This document shows, one piece after another, positions 62,955 to 64,000 of a stretch of DNA of 64,000 nucleotides. Source of the DNA: Pseudomonas aegrilactucae (lineage in GTDB: Bacteria > Pseudomonadota > Gammaproteobacteria > Pseudomonadales > Pseudomonadaceae); the NCBI RefSeq assembly GCF_019168305.1, contig NZ_JAHTBI010000008.1:117742-181741 (forward strand), given 5' to 3'. The translations under genes and the position numbers were made by a program. How positions within the stretch are numbered: position 1 is the first letter of the stretch; every line of letters starts with the position of its first letter. The notes under the pieces were generated by a model, which saw nothing but the letters and a program-made list of their open reading frames with translations, searched no databases and was not told the origin of the DNA.

Positions 62955-64000
62955 TCAGGCCTGCGCCAGGCCGAGAAAGCGCCGCAGCTGGTCCTGCTTG
63001 GCCAGTGCATCGCGCCGGCCAAGTTCGATCAACTCGCTGCAATAGCCAGCCTCGAACAGCAGGTAGCTGAGTACCCCGGCGCCGCTGGTCTTGGTCGCCC
63101 CCGGGCCGCGCAGGAACATGCGCAAGGCTGCCGGCAGCTCACGCCGGTGACGGGCGGCGATCTCGTCCAGCGGCTGGCTCGGCGCGACCACCAGCACCTC
63201 CACCGGCGCCAGCCCCAGGCGCCGCGGCTGCACGTCCGAGGGCAACAGGTGGCTGAGGTGGTTGAGCCGCTGCAGCAGCTCGAGGTCGTCTTCCAGGCTG
63301 TCGATGAACGTGCTGTTGAGCAGGTGCCCGCCAATCTGCGCCAGGCTCGGCTGCTTGCCACTGAAGACGCGTTCACGCACCGCACCCGGCGTGGGCCCGT
63401 GCGGGTTGCCGCTGACCCCCACCACCAGCACCCGATTGGCGCCCAGGTGCAACGCCGGGCTGATCGGCGCCGACTGGCGTACAGCCCCGTCACCGTAGAA
63501 CTCCTCGCCCAGCTTGATCGGCGCAAACAGCAACGGGATGGCCGAACTGGCCAGCAGGTGCTCGACGCTCAGGCGGGTCGGCAGACCGATGCGCCGGTGG
63601 CGCAGCCAGGGGTCGATGGCGCCCTTGCCCTGGTAGAAGGTCACCGCCTGGCCGGACTCGTAGCCAAACGCGGTGACGGCCACCGCGCGCAAGTGCTGCT
63701 GCTCGATGGCGTGGCCGATACCGTTCAGGTCCAGGTGCTGGTTGAGCAGCTTGCGCAGCGGCGAACTGTCGAGCAGCGCCACCGGCACCTGGGCGCCCAG
63801 GCCCAGCAGGCTGTGGCCGACGAAGCGGCTGGCCTGGCGGATCACCCCCGGCCAGTCGCTGCGCAGCACCTGATGGCTGCGAAAGCCTTGCCAGAAGCTG
63901 GTGAGGCGGTGGATGGCCTCGGCGAAATGCAACGCGCCGCTGGCCAGGGTCACTGCGTTGATGGCACCGGCCGAGGTGCCGACGATCACCGGGAACGGGT
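62955..64000 (-). CDS. Patatin-like phospholipase (5' end cut by window)
   Basis: C-terminal about 348 residues of a patatin-family lipid acyl hydrolase. VIVGTSAGAINAVTLASGAL holds the G-x-S-x-G nucleophile and EEFYGDGAVRQSAPISPALH the D-G-A/G catalytic aspartate. The oxyanion-hole G-G-x-R near the true N-terminus lies beyond the right edge. It converges with mlaA, with six bases between stops. No secretion signal can be judged. Physiological substrate unknown; membrane phospholipids are likely. Confidence 0.88.
   Translation of the reverse strand, partial: PFPVIVGTSAGAINAVTLASGALHFAEAIHRLTSFWQGFRSHQVLRSDWPGVIRQASRFVGHSLLGLGAQVPVALLDSSPLRKLLNQHLDLNGIGHAIEQQHLRAVAVTAFGYESGQAVTFYQGKGAIDPWLRHRRIGLPTRLSVEHLLASSAIPLLFAPIKLGEEFYGDGAVRQSAPISPALHLGANRVLVVGVSGNPHGPTPGAVRERVFSGKQPSLAQIGGHLLNSTFIDSLEDDLELLQRLNHLSHLLPSDVQPRRLGLAPVEVLVVAPSQPLDEIAARHRRELPAALRMFLRGPGATKTSGAGVLSYLLFEAGYCSELIELGRRDALAKQDQLRRFLGLAQA

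Noticed and set aside
1..64000. CRISPR array, prophage, integrase or tRNA-linked island
   Set aside because: I saw no regularly spaced repeats, phage or integrase genes, or tRNA cloverleaf sequence in reading both strands.

Overview
The window is chromosomal DNA from a fluorescent Pseudomonas, most likely the P. putida group. This rests on recalled gene order rather than a search: gyrA-serC-pheA-tyrA/aroA-cmk-rpsA-ihfB, mtnA/mtaD/ubiG/mupP, the osmolyte NAGGN trio beside rsmI, and putida-type REP pairs ending in TGTGGGAGC. There are no tRNA or rRNA genes, CRISPR arrays or intact insertion sequences that I can see.

Positions 112-18808 hold one long leftward surface-polysaccharide cluster. Its first genes make UDP-ManNAc and uronic acids (wecB, wecC, a WbpA-type dehydrogenase). 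A complete CMP-pseudaminic acid pathway follows (pseB, C, F, G, H, then pseI). After it come six transferase-like or unknown genes that are visibly richer in A+T. The cluster sits beside lapA/ihfB, the usual place of the Pseudomonas O-specific antigen locus. No wzz, wzx, wzy, wbpM or classical ABC exporter pair lies inside the window, so the cluster must continue past the left edge. The most unusual gene (2517-4307) joins an ABC-exporter-like membrane half to a kinase-like half. It also carries a run of ten G's that could act as a phase-variation switch.

Positions 18809-19789 are a junction without an intact gene. It contains a JUMPstart/ops-like element upstream of wecB, a decayed and internally deleted metallo-beta-lactamase-fold gene, and a 12-bp hairpin. 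It looks like a scar of past cluster replacement.

Positions 19790-31566 are core genes on the minus strand: lapA, ihfB, rpsA, cmk, the tyrA-aroA fusion, pheA, serC, gyrA and mtnA. The aromatic/serine block is a tightly packed supraoperon that lacks the hisC-type aminotransferase found there in some other pseudomonads.

Positions 31676-47000 hold mtaD (methylthioadenosine deaminase), ubiG, mupP (MurNAc-6P phosphatase), a YciK reductase, a TenA-like haem-oxygenase-fold protein, a GGDEF/EAL c-di-GMP protein, an ABC exporter, a DsbA-like protein, trhO, bolA, fumC, a polyphosphate:AMP phosphotransferase and mnmC. Positions 48429-53166 encode the three-gene NAGGN osmoprotectant operon, closed by a perfect 15-bp terminator hairpin.

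The right end (53225-64000) has yheU, rsmI, ynfA, a short-chain dehydrogenase, a tiny DUF3309 membrane protein, the actP-yjcH acetate transporter pair, an orphan betaine-binding protein, a membrane GH17 enzyme, a small membrane protein, a frameshifted secreted alpha/beta-hydrolase, mlaA, and the 3' part of a patatin-like phospholipase cut by the window edge. Three REP doublets (REPINs) lie in intergenic gaps at 34467, 44645 and 60170.
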